A stretch of 43,726 nt of DNA. It comes from Tissierellia bacterium (GTDB lineage: Bacteria; Bacillota; Clostridia; Tissierellales; Tissierellaceae). Below are positions 42,255 to 43,726 of this stretch, piece by piece. A program made the translations under genes and the position numbers. Positions within the stretch are counted from its first letter, which is position 1, and the number at the start of each line of letters is the position of its first letter. The stretch spans positions 1-43,726 of the forward strand of contig JAAYQJ010000128.1 of NCBI GenBank assembly GCA_012519355.1, written 5' to 3'. A model generated the notes under the pieces. The model was not told the DNA's origin. It saw only the letters and a program-made list of their open reading frames with translations, and did no database searches.

Positions 42255-43726
42255 TTGAAAGATACTAAATACTTGAAAATGGCTATGGAATATAGGTCCC
42301 TAATAGATGCCCTAATGAGCAACAAGGAATTTGCTGATACAGTCCTTGTTGGCGGAGAAGTAGTCAATGTAATTACTAGGGAAATATATAAGGCTGATAT
42401 AGCCATAAAACATGGATATATTTTACTGGTGGGAGACTGTAGAGATTTAATAGGACCAGACACTACTGTAATAGATGTAAGTGGAAAATACCTATCACCA
42501 GGCTTTATAGATTCCCATATGCATTTTGAATCCAGTATGCTTACAGTTACAGAATTTTCCAGGCTATCCATACCTTCAGGAACTACTACCTTGGTTGCAG
42601 ACCCACATGAAATAGGAAATGCCCTAGGTCCTGTAGGTATGAAGGCTATAGCTGATGAAATAGACAATGTTCCATCTAATGTTTATTTAGTAGTCCCTGC
42701 CTTAACACCTGATTGCCCAGGATTGGAAACAGCAGGTTATGATACAAACTCTAAGGATATGGAGGACTTACTAAATTATAAAAACATAATAGGAATAGGA
42801 GAATTGCAAGGTTTCAGTAATGCTAAACATGTATATAGAAATACTCCAGAAATAATTACGGATTTGCTTGCTTCCACCATGTATGCCAAATCAAAAAATA
42901 TGGTTGTAGATGGAAATGCTCCAGAACTATTCGGGAAAGAATTAGCAGCCCATATAATTGCTACAGCTGGCAAATGTTCTTGTCATGAGACAACAACAAA
43001 GGAAGAAGCCATGGAAAAACTTCGTCAGGGAGTATACCTATTCATGAGAGAAGGCTCAACTCAAAAGAATATGGCAGAGTGTATAAGGGCAGTCACTGAA
43101 GAAGGCATGGACTCAAGAAGGTGTATTTTAGCTACAGACGATATGGTAGCTGCAGATTTGGAAACCTTAGGTCATATGAATGAAATAATTAGGAGGACCA
43201 TAAGAGAGGGGATTAGCCCTACAGAAGCAATTCAAATGGCTACTATAAATCCAGCCACATATTTTGGTCTTGACCATGTAGGAGTATTAGCTCCTGGAAA
43301 ACAAGCAGATATAGCTATTATAGATGACATCTATGAAATGACTGTGGCAGGAGTATTCTTGAAAGGTCAATTAGTAGCTGCCAATGGAGAGCTTCTAATA
43401 GATTTACCTAGATATATTTATCCTGAAGAAGTGAAAAACTCTGTTAAAAGAGGTCCAATTACTGAAAGGGATTTAGAAGTCTTAGCAGACTCACCTACTG
43501 TAAGAGTAAGGTGTATAGAAGTAATACCAGATCAAAACTTGACAGGTAAGGGAGAGGAAACCTTAAGGACTAGTAGAGGTGTAGTGGAACCAGATGTTTC
43601 AAAGGATACTCTAGCCATAGCCTGTGTTGAAAGATATAATCGTTCAAATTCAATAGGTAAGGCCTTTGTAAAGGGCTTTGGTTTAAGAGAAGGAGCCTTT
43701 GCAGAATCTGTAGGACATGATACTCA
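42255..43726 (+). CDS. ade: Adenine-deaminase-like amidohydrolase (3' end outside window)
   Basis: About 490 residues are visible; the family is usually near 580-600. The start is TTG 42255 with AAGGGGGGAAA upstream. It follows the adenine deaminase (Ade) family: H88-x-H90 in DSHMHFESSM, VADPHEIGN, E183 in GIGELQG, H244 in CSCHETTT, and D295 in ATDDMVAADL. One change stands out: the family DGHAPG motif reads DGNAPE here, with N221 in place of a His that I expect to bind metal. It may still deaminate adenine, or it may serve a related step such as 4-aminoimidazole deamination. It follows the vertex gene by 21 bases and is part of the BMC operon. Confidence 0.88.
   Translation, partial: MKDTKYLKMAMEYRSLIDALMSNKEFADTVLVGGEVVNVITREIYKADIAIKHGYILLVGDCRDLIGPDTTVIDVSGKYLSPGFIDSHMHFESSMLTVTEFSRLSIPSGTTTLVADPHEIGNALGPVGMKAIADEIDNVPSNVYLVVPALTPDCPGLETAGYDTNSKDMEDLLNYKNIIGIGELQGFSNAKHVYRNTPEIITDLLASTMYAKSKNMVVDGNAPELFGKELAAHIIATAGKCSCHETTTKEEAMEKLRQGVYLFMREGSTQKNMAECIRAVTEEGMDSRRCILATDDMVAADLETLGHMNEIIRRTIREGISPTEAIQMATINPATYFGLDHVGVLAPGKQADIAIIDDIYEMTVAGVFLKGQLVAANGELLIDLPRYIYPEEVKNSVKRGPITERDLEVLADSPTVRVRCIEVIPDQNLTGKGEETLRTSRGVVEPDVSKDTLAIACVERYNRSNSIGKAFVKGFGLREGAFAESVGHDT

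Noticed and set aside
42119-42667. 182-codon open frame on the minus strand
   Set aside because: Antisense to the vertex protein and adenine-deaminase-like genes, both with strong motifs.

Overview
The window is a low-GC, Gram-positive-type bacterial chromosome segment. I infer an anaerobic member of the Clostridia/Tissierellia from several things: an adenosylcobalamin-dependent ribonucleotide reductase, strong AGGAGG ribosome binding sites, frequent GTG and TTG starts, Bacillus/Clostridium-type housekeeping genes (YutG-like PgpA, ComEB-like dCMP deaminase, DUF445, DUF1576) and no aerobic metabolism. No rRNA is present. There is one tRNA-Ala. I see no phage, insertion sequence or CRISPR array.

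Left part (1-10.9 kb, all + strand): the tail of a hemerythrin-like gene; a DUF445 membrane protein; nrdJ behind a pair of sites that fit NrdR boxes; an iron-siderophore/cobalamin-type ABC importer whose permease is cut by one in-frame TGA at a tryptophan position; a CwlO/PcsB-like coiled-coil protein with FtsE and FtsX; and the GTPase YchF.

Middle part (11-31.5 kb, mixed strands): a DUF1576 membrane protein, tRNA-Ala(GGC), PgpA, an FMN-dependent alpha-hydroxy-acid-oxidase-like enzyme with a Cys cluster, a peptidase T-like M20 peptidase, an ABC-2 exporter next to a NarL-type two-component system and arginase, RNase H1, dCMP deaminase, MscL, a CapA-like protein, a patatin-like lipase, a peroxiredoxin behind a Fur-type box, a Nudix CoA pyrophosphatase, a MATE transporter with a terminator in its leader, a secreted CAP protein, and a chemoreceptor with its sensor domain at the C-terminus.

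Right part (31.6-43.7 kb): a bacterial microcompartment (BMC) locus that looks devoted to purine breakdown. In order it holds guanine deaminase, a PucR regulator, a cyclase-family hydrolase (- strand), an allantoinase/dihydropyrimidinase-like amidohydrolase, a 74-aa unknown, an isochorismatase-like hydrolase, UbiX, a UbiD decarboxylase, three hexameric BMC shell proteins with a 78-aa unknown between two of them, an HFCD-like flavoprotein, an EutN/CcmL vertex protein, and an adenine-deaminase-like amidohydrolase that runs off the right edge. No aldehyde dehydrogenase, alcohol dehydrogenase, phosphotransacylase or BMC-T gene is visible, so this is not an ordinary aldehyde metabolosome. The enzymes map closely onto the classical anaerobic xanthine pathway: xanthine, ureido-imidazole carboxylate, amino-imidazole carboxylate, aminoimidazole, imidazolone, formiminoglycine. 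My main hypothesis is that the compartment houses that pathway, with a prenyl-FMN decarboxylase making the unstable aminoimidazole inside the shell.
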